Shown: positions 1 to 8,787, numbered from the stretch's first letter. The stretch: 64,000 nt of DNA from Terriglobales bacterium (GCA_035624455.1 DASPRM010000136.1:1-64000); one strand, 5' to 3'. Notes: generated from the sequence alone by a model not told the origin. Numbers and translations: made by a program.

Positions 1-489
1 ATATCTCTGTTGATTGGTAGAGTACAGCCAACCGCGCTGGAAGTAGCTGTAGGAAACTGCCAAGTTGTTGCCCATGGTCCCTGAAGTGATCTCGCCGAGA
101 GCATTGTAGTGCACACCGGAAAGCAGAGTGCCGGGATGCTGTGAGTCATTCAAAGTGCTGGTGATCGCACTGACTCTTCCCGCTGTGTTGCGAGAATAGC
201 CGAAGGTAACCGTATCCGTGCTTAAGCCAGTTGCGTTACCCAAGAGATCGTACGCGTACTGAACTGCGTAGCTGTTCCCCGAACAGTTATAAGGACCACA
301 GGATTCAAGCAGCGTGACCCTGCCCATCGTATCGTAGTTGAACAGATCGGCGGTGATGGTCGTCCCGGTGCTGGCGTTGCGAGTATATTGTGTGGTCTTT
401 CTTCCTTTGTAATTGGAGAGTCCCCAGCCCCACGGTGCAGATTCATCGTAATTGTAAGTGACGGTTGGTGTCCCATCGGAATAAGCGAG
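1..489 (-). pseudogene. RHS/YD-repeat protein fragment, 5' end disrupted
   Basis: Read on the minus strand from 489 down to the window edge, the sequence is open and translates to typical YD-repeat polypeptide, with motifs such as TYNYDESAPWGWG, FNYDTMGRVT, QYAYDLLGNATG and VHYNALGEITSG. RHS proteins are large cell-surface or secreted beta-cage proteins, often polymorphic toxins. An in-frame TGA at 490-492 ends the frame upstream, and the bases beyond it do not continue as YD repeats in any frame I could follow. The piece is therefore either a remnant or the downstream part of a frameshifted gene. The 3' end lies outside the window. I am sure of the RHS identity and less sure that the gene is dead. 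Confidence 0.65.
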
Positions 490-652
490 TCATCTGTTTG
501 ACCGTCCTCGCAACCGGTCCGTAAACTGGTCCGCCTGACGGAAGATCGGCCTGGCGGTACAGACATAATTGCCACCCACTCTTCGCTGCGCTCAGGATGG
601 GGCAGCCACAGTTTGGGTGGTGCCGCGTGCTGCCATATAATCCGTCACGCTC

Positions 653-1582
653 ATGCGGCTGCGGATGCTTCTTCTGCTTTGCTGTGCCCCGTCGCTCGTG
701 GTTTGCGCGCAGCAGCGCCCTCCGATTACAGGCGTGGCCTACGTGACCGTAATCACGTCTGATCTTGAGAGAGCCCGGCAGTTTTATGGAAAGCAACTCG
801 GGCTCACTGAGGTTTCAGCCGATGATGATCGGCTGCCGCGGGCCTTGCGCTTTCGGATTAATCCGCGGCAATACCTGAATGTGTGCTTTTTCGTGAAGCC
901 GCCGACGAATTCCGTCAGCCGCCTGTACGAAGTTGCGTTCGAGACCCCGGATGCCGAGGCTCTGCGTCGGTTTCTTGCCGCGAACCATATAGAGGTTCCT
1001 GCCAGCGTCGATGGCGAGGGCGATGGAAGCCACGCGTTCCGAGTCAAAGATCCGGAGGGTAACCGCATCAGCTTTGTGCAATACGCCGCAGGGGCTGACG
1101 CTTCGGCAACGCAAGGAATTCGATCCGACAAGAGCGGCACGCCGCCTCCTATCAGCTCTCGTATGATCCACGCCGGTTTTGTCGTGCATGATCGAGCGGC
1201 AGAGGACCGCTTCTATCACGATCTGCTCGGCTTTCGGCTTTATTGGCAGGGTGGCATGAAGGAGGACAAAACCGACTGGGTCGATATGCAGGTCCCGGAC
1301 GGCAGTGATTGGCTGGAATACATGCTGAATGTCAGGCCTGATGCTTCGCCGCGTGAACTGGGAGTGGTCAATCATTTTGCGCTGGGAGTTCCGAAGATCG
1401 AAGGGATTGTTGACCAACTACGGGCACGCGGATGGGATGGCGCGGACCGTCCACAGATCGGACGAGATGGAAAGTGGCAGCTCAATCTGTACGATCCCGA
1501 CCTGACGCGGGCGGAGGTTATGGAGTTCCGTCCGATTCGAGTACCATGCTGTGCGCCATACAGCGACGCGCACCCGCACTGA
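653..1582 (+). CDS. Exported two-domain VOC (glyoxalase/bleomycin-resistance fold) protein
   Basis: The 309-residue product starts with a basic, Leu-rich signal peptide (MRLRMLLLLCC, then AQ), so it probably acts outside the cytoplasm. Two vicinal-oxygen-chelate domains follow, at about residues 24-146 (GVAYVTVITSDLERARQFYG, typical beta-alpha-beta start) and 170-293 (HAGFVVHDRAAEDRFYHDLL). VOC enzymes bind a metal through His/Glu ligands and act as dioxygenases, lyases or isomerases. The substrate cannot be told from sequence. Export is unusual for this fold. The gene runs the same way as the DUF1080, Gfo/Idh/MocA and DoxX genes downstream, which suggests a shared envelope pathway. Confidence 0.8.
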   Translation: MRLRMLLLLCCAPSLVVCAQQRPPITGVAYVTVITSDLERARQFYGKQLGLTEVSADDDRLPRALRFRINPRQYLNVCFFVKPPTNSVSRLYEVAFETPDAEALRRFLAANHIEVPASVDGEGDGSHAFRVKDPEGNRISFVQYAAGADASATQGIRSDKSGTPPPISSRMIHAGFVVHDRAAEDRFYHDLLGFRLYWQGGMKEDKTDWVDMQVPDGSDWLEYMLNVRPDASPRELGVVNHFALGVPKIEGIVDQLRARGWDGADRPQIGRDGKWQLNLYDPDLTRAEVMEFRPIRVPCCAPYSDAHPH

Positions 1583-1607
1583 GGTAGCGCGCTTCCTGGA
1601 GCCGAAA

Positions 1608-2258
1608 ATGTACCTGCTTCGAATATTCCTACTGGTGGTTTTGATGGTCGACGTCTCAACGCTTGCCCAGACTGGATCCGGCGAATGGAAGGATTTGTTC
1701 AATGGCCGTGATCTCAGCGGATGGAAGCATGTTGGTCCGGGTGAGATGACGGTCAGCAACGGCCTCATCGAGACGCACGGTGGCATGGGCCTGCTGTACT
1801 GGACAGGAGGCAAGTTTGGAAATTGCGTGATCCGCGTGGTGTTTCAAATGGCGCATGAAAATGACAACTCGGGCGTGTTCATCCGCATTCCCATCGAACC
1901 GCGCGAGCCCTGGATGCCGGTGAACTACGGGTACGAGGCGCAAATCGACGGGCGCGAGGACGATTATCACGTGACGGGCGTGCTGTATTCGCTGACCAAG
2001 GCGATGGCGAGACCTGGGAAGCCGGGACCGGAGTGGAACACGATGGAGATCACTCTCGACGGGCCGCGCACAATCGTGATGGTGAACGGTGTCAAGGTAA
2101 CTGACTACAGCGAAGGCCAGCCGGTTCCCGAGCGCCAGAAGGAGTATGAACCGACACGCGGGCCACGGCCTAACGAGGGATATATTGGTCTGCAAAATCA
2201 CAGCGACAAGGATGTGGTGCTCTTCAAGCAGGTGCAGGTGAAGCCGCTGCGGCCATGA
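1608..2258 (+). CDS. Exported DUF1080 protein (3-keto-disaccharide hydrolase family)
   Basis: A 216-residue protein with a signal peptide (MYLLRIFLLVVLMVD, cleavage near TLAQ) followed by a single DUF1080 jelly-roll domain. The domain opens with the diagnostic LFNGRDLSGW at about residues 30-39 and ends with IGLQNHSDKDVVLFKQVQV. The family (Pfam 3-keto-disaccharide hydrolase) includes periplasmic enzymes acting on 3-ketoglycosides. I chose the ATG at 1608 over the upstream 1551 start because GGAG lies just ahead of it and the signal peptide begins there. The 1551 start would overlap the VOC gene and hide the signal. The next gene encodes a Tat-exported Gfo/Idh/MocA protein, the usual partner that makes or uses 3-keto sugars. 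Confidence 0.88.
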   Translation: MYLLRIFLLVVLMVDVSTLAQTGSGEWKDLFNGRDLSGWKHVGPGEMTVSNGLIETHGGMGLLYWTGGKFGNCVIRVVFQMAHENDNSGVFIRIPIEPREPWMPVNYGYEAQIDGREDDYHVTGVLYSLTKAMARPGKPGPEWNTMEITLDGPRTIVMVNGVKVTDYSEGQPVPERQKEYEPTRGPRPNEGYIGLQNHSDKDVVLFKQVQVKPLRP

Positions 2259-2427
2259 TGCGTGATTGAGGCGCCAGGGAATTTCGCTTCAGCAAAGAAC
2301 GGAAAAGGTTGCGGGAAAAATCTCTTTGCGATGGATGAATTTTCCCCAAGGCTGAAAGCCCGAATGATTTTTGTCATTTGCGGACGGCTTGAGGGCTATC
2401 CCCTTCAAAGCCAATCTGGAGTCTACT

Positions 2428-3744
2428 GTGCATAAATTCTCACGGCGCGATTTTCTACAGACCACGGCGGCGGCAGCCGGAGCGGCGGTTGCCGGCCACA
2501 CGATTCTTCTCGAACCTGAGCGCGCCTGGACGGCGCCATCCCCCGCGCCTAGCGATCGCGTCCGCTTCGGGATCATTGGCGTTGGAATGCAAGGCTCGCC
2601 GCTGCTGACGAATGCGATCAAATTAGAGGGAGTGGAGTGCGCAGCCGCGTGCGATGTGTATGACGGGCGCCACACGCTGGCGCGCGAGATTGCAGGGCCT
2701 AATGTGCCAACCACGCGCCGCTACCAGGAATTGCTCGAAAATCGCGAAATTGACTGTGTGATCGTGGCCGTCCCCGATCACTGGCACAAGCGCATCGTGG
2801 TGGACGCGGTGAGCGCGGGCAAAGACGTCTACTGCGAGAAGCCGATGTCGCATAGCCTCTCAGATGGAAATGAGATGGTCGCGGCGGCACAGAAGAGTAA
2901 TCGCATCGTACAGGTGGGATCGCAGCGCACCAGTTCGGCAATTCTGGGCAAGGCGCGCGAACTGTACAGCCAGGGCGCGATCGGCGATTTGCTGCAGGTG
3001 GAATTGTCGCTGGGGCGGAACGATCCAACGGGCGCCTGGGAGTATCCTCCGCCGCCGGATCTTTCTCCGGCCAACCTGGATTGGGAGACCTGGCTCGGAC
3101 CCGCGCCGCGCAAGCCATTCGATCCTTATACATTCGCGCGCTGGCGTTGCTGGAAGGAATATGGAACCGGAGTCGCCGGCGACCTGATGGTGCACTTGGT
3201 CAGCGGAGTGCAGTTCATTACCGGGATCAATCAGGCGCCGGACAACGCATTTGCCTATGGCGGGATCGTCCGCTGGAAGGATGGACGCAATATGCCGGAC
3301 CTGCACACTGTGCTCTTTGAATATGGCCGCATGCCGGTATATGTGCGGCTGACCCTGGGCACAGAGACACCTGAGATGACACGCATCATGGGATCGAAGG
3401 GCCTGCTGGAGATCACCGACCGCACTCTGACGTACACACCGCAACCCGGAGTCGATCTGGAGCCCAGCTATTACTCGCAGGGCTTCCCGCACCAAATGCG
3501 GGAAGAGTACATCCGGCAGTGGCACGAGGAGCACAAGTCGCAGCCAGGACACGAAAGGCTGGCGGAGGTTACTACTTATCGCGGTCCTTCCTACAACGAC
3601 CTGCAGCCGCACTTGTGGAACTTCTTTGAGGCGGTGCGCACGCGCAAGCCGGTGCTGCAGGACGCGGTCTTCGGACATCATGCCGCGGCGGCCTGCCATC
3701 TGGCGAACCAAGCCTATTTTCGAAGCATTGGTGAGAAGAGTTAG
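2428..3744 (+). CDS. Tat-exported Gfo/Idh/MocA family oxidoreductase
   Basis: NAD(P)-dependent sugar or polyol oxidoreductase of about 438 residues. The N terminus carries a twin-arginine signal (FSRRDFLQTTAAAAGAA), so the folded cofactor-loaded enzyme should be exported. A Rossmann fold begins at RFGIIGVGMQGSPLL, and the family-defining EKP motif occurs in DVYCEKPMSHS. The C-terminal half is the alpha/beta substrate domain. The start is set at a GTG at 2428, preceded by GGAG with good spacing. A TTG at 2371 would put 19 unrelated residues before the Tat motif. The gene lies between DUF1080 and DoxX genes on the same strand, fitting periplasmic oxidation of a glycoside at C3. Substrate unknown. 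Confidence 0.9.
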   Translation: MHKFSRRDFLQTTAAAAGAAVAGHTILLEPERAWTAPSPAPSDRVRFGIIGVGMQGSPLLTNAIKLEGVECAAACDVYDGRHTLAREIAGPNVPTTRRYQELLENREIDCVIVAVPDHWHKRIVVDAVSAGKDVYCEKPMSHSLSDGNEMVAAAQKSNRIVQVGSQRTSSAILGKARELYSQGAIGDLLQVELSLGRNDPTGAWEYPPPPDLSPANLDWETWLGPAPRKPFDPYTFARWRCWKEYGTGVAGDLMVHLVSGVQFITGINQAPDNAFAYGGIVRWKDGRNMPDLHTVLFEYGRMPVYVRLTLGTETPEMTRIMGSKGLLEITDRTLTYTPQPGVDLEPSYYSQGFPHQMREEYIRQWHEEHKSQPGHERLAEVTTYRGPSYNDLQPHLWNFFEAVRTRKPVLQDAVFGHHAAAACHLANQAYFRSIGEKS

Positions 3745-3753
3745 AGGGCGAGC

Positions 3754-4260
3754 ATGAATGCACGAGTAACTTCTGCGGCGATCATGATCATACGTTTGCT
3801 GGTGGGATGGGTCTTTCTGGCCGAAGGGATTCTCAAGTTTGTTCTGCCAGAGGAACTGGGAGTGGGAAGGTTTACGTCGATCGGTATTCCGGTGCCACAA
3901 CTGATGGGGCCGCTGGTGGCGATGGTGGAGATCGTATGCGGCACACTGGTACTGATTGGGCTATTTACGCGGCTGGCGGCGTTTCTCTTGTTGATCGACA
4001 TCAGCGTGGCGATCATTTCGACGAAGATTCCCATATGGCTCGGCCATGGATATTGGCGGTTTTCGCTCCCGCAGCTCAAGCACTATGGTGTGCTCAGCAT
4101 GTTGCACGAGGCACGCACCGACATCTCCATGTGGCTGGGTTTGATTTTCCTGCTGATCGTTGGCCCTGGAGTGTTGTCCATAGATGCCTGGCGATGGTCG
4201 CGGGAGGTCGACGAGGACGGGCGACACGAGGTTCAACCCATGCCGGACCTGCGGGGCTAG
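3754..4260 (+). CDS. DoxX family membrane protein
   Basis: A 168-residue inner-membrane protein with four predicted transmembrane segments. The DoxX signature is at the start (IIRLLVGWVFLAEGILKFV) with a Gly-rich second segment. DoxX proteins are quinone-linked membrane subunits or helpers of redox enzymes. It begins only 9 bases after the stop of the Gfo/Idh/MocA gene, so the two are probably co-transcribed. It might pass electrons from the exported oxidoreductase to the quinone pool, but this is inference from position only. The final 25 residues are hydrophilic and acidic. Confidence 0.85.
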   Translation: MNARVTSAAIMIIRLLVGWVFLAEGILKFVLPEELGVGRFTSIGIPVPQLMGPLVAMVEIVCGTLVLIGLFTRLAAFLLLIDISVAIISTKIPIWLGHGYWRFSLPQLKHYGVLSMLHEARTDISMWLGLIFLLIVGPGVLSIDAWRWSREVDEDGRHEVQPMPDLRG

Positions 4261-4411
4261 CAAATCACTGCGAGAATCAGGCTGTTATCAGGTTTTTGGC
4301 GTTCATCTTTCCTTAGATTCCCGAATGAGGAGTTTCCCCTTCTCCGATAGTTCAATTACTCCAGTAATCTGGCTTGTCCTGGATCGATCGCGCTAAAACC
4401 AATGCAATCAG

Positions 4412-4750
4412 ATGCGAATCAGGGTCTTATGCCGTCGGGTGACCGCTGCCTTTGTGCTCACCCTGGTACTTTTGCACGGCGTCGGGGCATTGGCACAAGA
4501 AGAGGGATCGCGAAAAGCCAAAGTGCGTGTGACGCCGGTCTATCCCGACCTGGCCCGGAAGATGAATGTCAGCGGAACGGTGAAGATCGAAGTGGGGGTA
4601 GCGCCCGACGGTACCGTGAAGCAGACTCACGTAATTGGCGGACACCCCGTGCTCGTGCAGGCGGCCGAGGACGCCATCAAGAAGTGGAAATTCGAAGCTG
4701 GCTCCGAAGCCACGACCGAGACCGTGGTGTTCAAGTTCAAAACCGAGTAA
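4412..4750 (+). CDS. Exported TonB C-terminal-domain protein
   Basis: A 112-residue protein with a signal peptide or membrane anchor (residues 5-28, ending GALAQ) followed directly by a TonB C-terminal domain: VYPDLARKMNVSGTVKIEV, then VAPDGTVKQTHVIGGHPVL and a final IKKWKFE block. The usual Pro-rich TonB spacer is missing, so it probably does not span the periplasm and may be a stand-alone partner for envelope proteins. Organisms of this kind often encode many such short TonB-like proteins alongside their many TonB-dependent receptors. No Shine-Dalgarno is clear; an ATG ten bases upstream is in another frame. Confidence 0.8.
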   Translation: MRIRVLCRRVTAAFVLTLVLLHGVGALAQEEGSRKAKVRVTPVYPDLARKMNVSGTVKIEVGVAPDGTVKQTHVIGGHPVLVQAAEDAIKKWKFEAGSEATTETVVFKFKTE

Positions 4751-4879
4751 GAGCTGGCCATTCTTGAGCTGGCTTTTTCCTTCTTCTTATCTCACTGAAC
4801 TCTCAGAGATAGTGTCAATCACAGCGAAGAGTGATCTCGGTCTCTGCAGCCAAGCCTTAACTTGGCTAGATTTGGCTTT

Positions 4880-5128
4880 ATGGATGTCAGCAAATCCTTT
4901 TATTTTTGGGGCGTCGAGTGCAGCTGCGGCAAATTTATCCCCCTGAAGATCACGACCGAGTGGGGGGAGAAACCAACATTGAAGCGGAGAAGGCCGGCTT
5001 TCACAGTCTTCTGCCCGCACTGCGGTGAGATATGGTGTCGCGCCGAGCAGGTGGACAAGCGTCAGGGTCCTCTGCCTGACGACTTCTGGCCTCGGAGCGA
5101 TCTGTTCGATTCGAACGCAGTAGCCTGA
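4880..5128 (+). CDS. Small hypothetical protein with two Cys pairs (possible zinc ribbon)
   Basis: An 82-residue product with two cysteine pairs, CSCG near residue 17 and CPHCG near residue 53, spaced as in a zinc ribbon. I do not recognise the family. The start is taken at the ATG at 4880; a TTG at 4862 is possible. It stands alone between the TonB-like gene and the convergent DCC-LMF gene, with no operon partner. The two metal-binding knuckles are the main reason to believe it is a real gene. It could be a small regulatory or RNA-binding zinc protein. Confidence 0.5.
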   Translation: MDVSKSFYFWGVECSCGKFIPLKITTEWGEKPTLKRRRPAFTVFCPHCGEIWCRAEQVDKRQGPLPDDFWPRSDLFDSNAVA

Positions 5129-5164
5129 GTTGCCATTTGCCTCGCATGGGACTGGCAGCACCTC

Positions 5165-7054
5165 TCAGTGCACGCCAGCGCGCATCAATGTTCCCAGATC
5201 GAGTGGTGGGAGGTAGTAGCCTTTGACTTCCCTTCGCCACAAGGCGCCAGTCTTCTTCCGTTCCGCCCAGTTGGTGAAGTGGTATTCGTACACCATTGCA
5301 CGGAGGTAGAGAGGCGGCGCGGAGGGAAAGGGATTTGTGTCCATCAAATCGAGGACTGCAGGCGAGGCTTGCAGCAGGCGATAAGAGAAGCGCAGGATCC
5401 ACGGATCGCTGCGGTAATTGCCCAAAGCGGCGAACCACATCTGCCAGTCGAGGCGAGGCTGATGAGGCTCGGCCCAAGGCAGCCGCCGCTTGAGGTCGCC
5501 GGCCTTGTATTTGAACGAATATTCCAGCCAATGTTCAGCGTCATTTGAGCCCTCGATGGTGATTTCCGGACGCGATGTGGTCATCACCGCAAACAGGCCG
5601 TAGCTATTCACGATATTGAAGGGCCCCACCAGACGGAGAGCTTCCGGAGCTAAAGGCAGTTCGAAGCGCAGGAAGCGCGCGGTCATTTCGGAGACGCTGA
5701 CCAGAAGGATCAGCGCAGCCAGACAAGCTGCAATTGCCCGGCGGAGTGTCGAGAAATTTTGGGAGGGCGCAGGAGTTTCGGCCGGTCGGATACGAAGCGC
5801 AAGAGCGAGTCGACGAGGCATGAAGCGAGAGAGAAAGGCATCATCGAACAGGAGCAGGCAAAGTGAGATGGTGAGCAGGTTGAAGAACGTGTAGTTTCCG
5901 GTAATGAAAATCAGTATCTGCAAGGCGATGATGACAACGGCGCCGAGAAAGCGAACGCGGCGCGGGAAGAAAATCAGGAAGGGGATGGCAAGCTCGATCG
6001 CAAGGGTGCTGGCGGTGGCGGCGCGCTGAAACCACTCCGGGAGTTGGAAGACGTACCAGGCGGGTGGTGTGGGCAAAGGCTGTGTCTCCCAGTGATACCC
6101 GAGCGCGGTAGAGTTGCGCCAGGTAGGATCGCCGCTGAACAGCTTGACCGCGCCGGACATAAACATCAGGCGAAACAGCAGCCAGTGGAACAGAAAGAGG
6201 ATGAGCGGCGACCACCCGAGAAAGATCGCCAGGAAGCCAGCCTCAAGCAGCAGGCCGTCCCACTGATAGCCCATGAAGACCTGGCCGGCGGTGACCAGCG
6301 ACAAATAGAGCAGGAACAGCCCGACACATGCGACACGTTTTTGTCTTCCCAGCAGCAAGAAAACGGAGAAGACAATGCCGAGAATCCAGGAAATTGCGAG
6401 GGCGCGATCGCCGCATCCGAACCAGAGAACGGTGGGGAAAACCCGGTAGCTGGCGGCGCCAAAGTTTTCCTGCACGGCCTGCATCACTTCGCAGACGGGA
6501 GAGATACCGTTGGAGCCGATAAGCCCCGCCGCTTGAACTCCGAAGGAGAGAAAAGCGATGAAGTAAATTAGGCCGAGAGCGCGCAGGAAAGTCTCGACGG
6601 CAATGGAATAGCTCTTGGGTGGAATCGGCATGCCCCACAAGAGGCGAGTGATTTTCATTGCGAAATTGCGGTGTGCCGCGATCACTCGATATGCGCCCTC
6701 GGCAACCGCAGCGAAAAGCGGCAGCCGCTCGTAAGCCCAGAGCCATCCCCCGTGGTTGGGCGCGAAGGAGAGCGCGGTAAGCGCTGCTTGGGCCGAGCTG
6801 CGGACCTCGCGATCGGGCAGGAGGAGGCGGACGGCGTCGAGTTCTTTGGTGTTCAGGTCCTTTGGCAGTCGGTCTGGGAATTCGGCCTTGGCTTGCTCAA
6901 AAGGGACATAACGAACGCGGTCACCGGTCAACTGCTTCCAGTAATCCACCCAGGCACGGCAGAAATCGCAGCGGCCGTCGAAGATCAGAAGTGGAATGGA
7001 GGATGGCCTTCCGCTCGGCTGAGTATCTTCGGCCTCAGGGGATCGATCGGCCAT
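5165..7054 (-). CDS. Fusion of a DCC (DUF393) thiol-disulfide domain to a lipase-maturation-factor-like membrane domain
   Basis: A 629-residue two-part protein. Residues 20-135 form a DCC domain with the redox motif FDGRCDFC (Cys29 and Cys32), as in DUF393 thiol-disulfide oxidoreductases. From about residue 150 to 470 there are many hydrophobic helices with lipase maturation factor 1-type sequence (YQWDGLLLEAGFLAIFL and LMFMSGAVKLFSGDPTWRN). A soluble tail of about 150 residues ends in a conserved LMF C-terminal region (LYLRAMVYEYHFT). In animals LMF1 helps fold disulfide-rich lipases in the ER. A bacterial version joined to a redox domain suggests help with envelope disulfides. The start is the ATG at 7054, with no strong Shine-Dalgarno. 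Confidence 0.88.
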   Translation of the reverse strand: MADRSPEAEDTQPSGRPSSIPLLIFDGRCDFCRAWVDYWKQLTGDRVRYVPFEQAKAEFPDRLPKDLNTKELDAVRLLLPDREVRSSAQAALTALSFAPNHGGWLWAYERLPLFAAVAEGAYRVIAAHRNFAMKITRLLWGMPIPPKSYSIAVETFLRALGLIYFIAFLSFGVQAAGLIGSNGISPVCEVMQAVQENFGAASYRVFPTVLWFGCGDRALAISWILGIVFSVFLLLGRQKRVACVGLFLLYLSLVTAGQVFMGYQWDGLLLEAGFLAIFLGWSPLILFLFHWLLFRLMFMSGAVKLFSGDPTWRNSTALGYHWETQPLPTPPAWYVFQLPEWFQRAATASTLAIELAIPFLIFFPRRVRFLGAVVIIALQILIFITGNYTFFNLLTISLCLLLFDDAFLSRFMPRRLALALRIRPAETPAPSQNFSTLRRAIAACLAALILLVSVSEMTARFLRFELPLAPEALRLVGPFNIVNSYGLFAVMTTSRPEITIEGSNDAEHWLEYSFKYKAGDLKRRLPWAEPHQPRLDWQMWFAALGNYRSDPWILRFSYRLLQASPAVLDLMDTNPFPSAPPLYLRAMVYEYHFTNWAERKKTGALWRREVKGYYLPPLDLGTLMRAGVH

Positions 7055-7170
7055 GTGGGACGCGTGAAACAGAAGTCGCTGCGCAACATTCTAGTGTGCG
7101 GTCGGCGTGGCTGAAAAGACGAGGAGGCGGGGGAATGTAGCCTTACGATCGAGATGTCAGGAGCAAGCGG

Positions 7171-7533
7171 TCAACAGAGGGCCTGGTTGAACTTCACCCC
7201 AAGCAGCCGGCGTCGTTCACGGTGCTCGGTGCGAACGATGACGGAATCAAGCTCCTGGATATCGCTGGTGACTTTTTCCCTGGAAATGTTGCCCAGAGGC
7301 ATTTTGACGAGGATGGGAGAGATAGGACGAATGCGATGGTCGATGGCCAAACACAAACCACCGGCACTGACGTTCAATGCTATGGCGAGAATGTTGAAGT
7401 GCTTGCCGTACTCATCGGTGCCGCTGACGAACAGCGGGAACGAAATGGGCAGGCGCTTCCACTTTCTTTGCTCTGCCGGGACTCGCATTCTCACTGTCTT
7501 CTGATTATCGCCCGAAAGAGAAGTGCCGGACAT
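7171..7533 (-). CDS. PilZ domain protein
   Basis: A 120-residue cytoplasmic protein made of one PilZ domain. It has an arginine motif near residue 23 (RKWKRLPISF) and the second c-di-GMP motif NVSAGG, in which Asn replaces the usual Asp. PilZ domains bind c-di-GMP and change motility, adhesion or polysaccharide secretion through partner proteins. There is no output domain. The gene has its own ATG start at 7533 and no close operon partner: the LMF fusion starts 117 bases downstream on the same strand. Confidence 0.8.
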   Translation of the reverse strand: MSGTSLSGDNQKTVRMRVPAEQRKWKRLPISFPLFVSGTDEYGKHFNILAIALNVSAGGLCLAIDHRIRPISPILVKMPLGNISREKVTSDIQELDSVIVRTEHRERRRLLGVKFNQALC

Positions 7534-7721
7534 ATGAGATTTGGTTCCTCCGCGGGTGAGAGGTGCGGCTGGCCCGCAATAGAGTGAACTCTGCCGATGT
7601 GATTAGCAATTCTCCAAGCAGCTTAGTCGTAAAGCGTAAAGGGATTTCCACCAGGAGAGCGATTCATCCCTCAAACAAGCACTCAGGAACAGAGACTGAG
7701 TGGTCGCAATACTGATTGATA

Positions 7722-7900
7722 ACTGCAGATCCCGCGCTTGCTGCACGCGCTCATGGTGACAAGGAGAGAAAGAGCTGGCTCGGGCTGTGTTCGTCGAAGC
7801 GACAAAAATAAACGCAAGGTCCTTCGGCAGCTCACTCGTCGCTGCGTTCCTCGGGATTTCGCCGGCGGGCTCACGCTTCGCTCACGCCTGATCTTGAAAT
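7722..7900. repeat. Intergenic interspersed repeat block (families E and F)
   Basis: The 380-base gap between the PilZ gene and hemD holds no convincing gene. It contains two fixed-sequence elements found again elsewhere in the window. Around 7722-7764 is AACTGCAGATCC followed by GATGACAAG-like sequence, repeated at 37011-37055. Around 7813-7890 is a GCAAGGTCCTTCG block followed by TCGGGATTTCGC, repeated in form at 37162-37222 and more loosely at 33952-34050. These behave like short non-autonomous intergenic repeats. Confidence 0.6.
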
Positions 7901-7914
7901 GAATGCTGGCTGTT

Positions 7915-8787
7915 TCAGCGGCGTTTGGGGCGAAGGATCTCCTGGCAGCGTTCGGAAGCTTCTTTGACCAGAAAGCCCATTTTGGGATGAGTGGGCTCGA
8001 GGTCGACGGCGAATCCCTCACTGCGCAATTCATCGGAGGTAATCGGCCCGATCGAGCCCACGAACATGCGTTTTGCAGCCTGTTGCACGGAGGAGGCAAG
8101 GCCCATCTGCCCGGCGATCTGCATAAGGTGGCGCACTTGCGTCGAAGTGGTGAACAGGATGACGTCCACCTCGCCTGCGGCTACGGCCTTGATGGCGGCG
8201 CGCAGCGGCTCGAGGTCTTCCGGCAGCTCCCATTCGTAGACGGGGACGGGGATCACATTGGCTCTGCGGCGGCGAAGGGCGGTCAACAGCTCGGTGTTGG
8301 ATTCTCCATATTCCTGAACGGCCACGGTCTTGTTGGCCAGCGTGATGGAATCGGCATTTTGATCGAGGGCTTCCACCAATTCTCGCCAGGTGTTGGGTTC
8401 GGGAACGGCGAGTGTGACTGGGATCCCCAGTTCCCGCAAGGCAGCCGCAGGCTTGGGGCCGCGCACGATGACCGGGATCTGACTGAGCGCAGCCATGAAG
8501 CGCTCGCGCGGGTAGCGACTCTCGACGACCTTCGCGAGCGCACGCGTGCCCACGCCGGTAAGGAAGATTATGACGTCGATTCCCCCGGCAAACAGCAGTT
8601 CAGCAAAGCGCAAGGCTTCCTGGTTGGACTCGATGGGAACCTCGCGCATGGAGGGCGCAACCAGCGGCTGACCTCCGGCCGCGGAGATGAGCTTTGCCAT
8701 CTCGGGAGCGCGGCGACTCTCGAGGGAGAGAACCTTGAGGCCGCCGAATCCTGTGGCGGTTTGCGAGGCCGTGCCGTGATTTTCCAT
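7915..8787 (-). CDS. hemD: Uroporphyrinogen-III synthase
   Basis: A 290-residue protein of the two-lobed HemD fold, which closes hydroxymethylbilane with D-ring inversion to give uroporphyrinogen III, the precursor of heme and siroheme. The recognisable blocks are VLSLESRRAPEMAKLI at the N terminus, FLTGVGTRAL in lobe one, and VYEWELPEDLEPLRAAI followed by DVILFTTSTQVRHLM in lobe two. The family has no strict catalytic motif. Length is normal with a short extension. The gene is last in a minus-strand run after a siroheme-type nitrite reductase and a nitrite channel, so its local role is probably to feed siroheme synthesis for NirA. Confidence 0.88.
   Translation of the reverse strand: MENHGTASQTATGFGGLKVLSLESRRAPEMAKLISAAGGQPLVAPSMREVPIESNQEALRFAELLFAGGIDVIIFLTGVGTRALAKVVESRYPRERFMAALSQIPVIVRGPKPAAALRELGIPVTLAVPEPNTWRELVEALDQNADSITLANKTVAVQEYGESNTELLTALRRRRANVIPVPVYEWELPEDLEPLRAAIKAVAAGEVDVILFTTSTQVRHLMQIAGQMGLASSVQQAAKRMFVGSIGPITSDELRSEGFAVDLEPTHPKMGFLVKEASERCQEILRPKRR

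Noticed and set aside
490-492. Selenocysteine reading of the TGA at the edge of the RHS fragment
   Set aside because: Sequence on the far side of the TGA does not continue as RHS, and no Cys position is involved. Disruption of the gene is more likely.
2860-3900. 346-residue minus-strand frame opposite the Gfo/Idh/MocA gene
   Set aside because: Antisense shadow; the plus-strand gene has all family motifs.
4751-4780. Terminator after the TonB-like gene (GAGCTGGC ... GAGCTGGC TTTTT)
   Set aside because: The two arms are direct, not inverted, repeats, so no hairpin forms.
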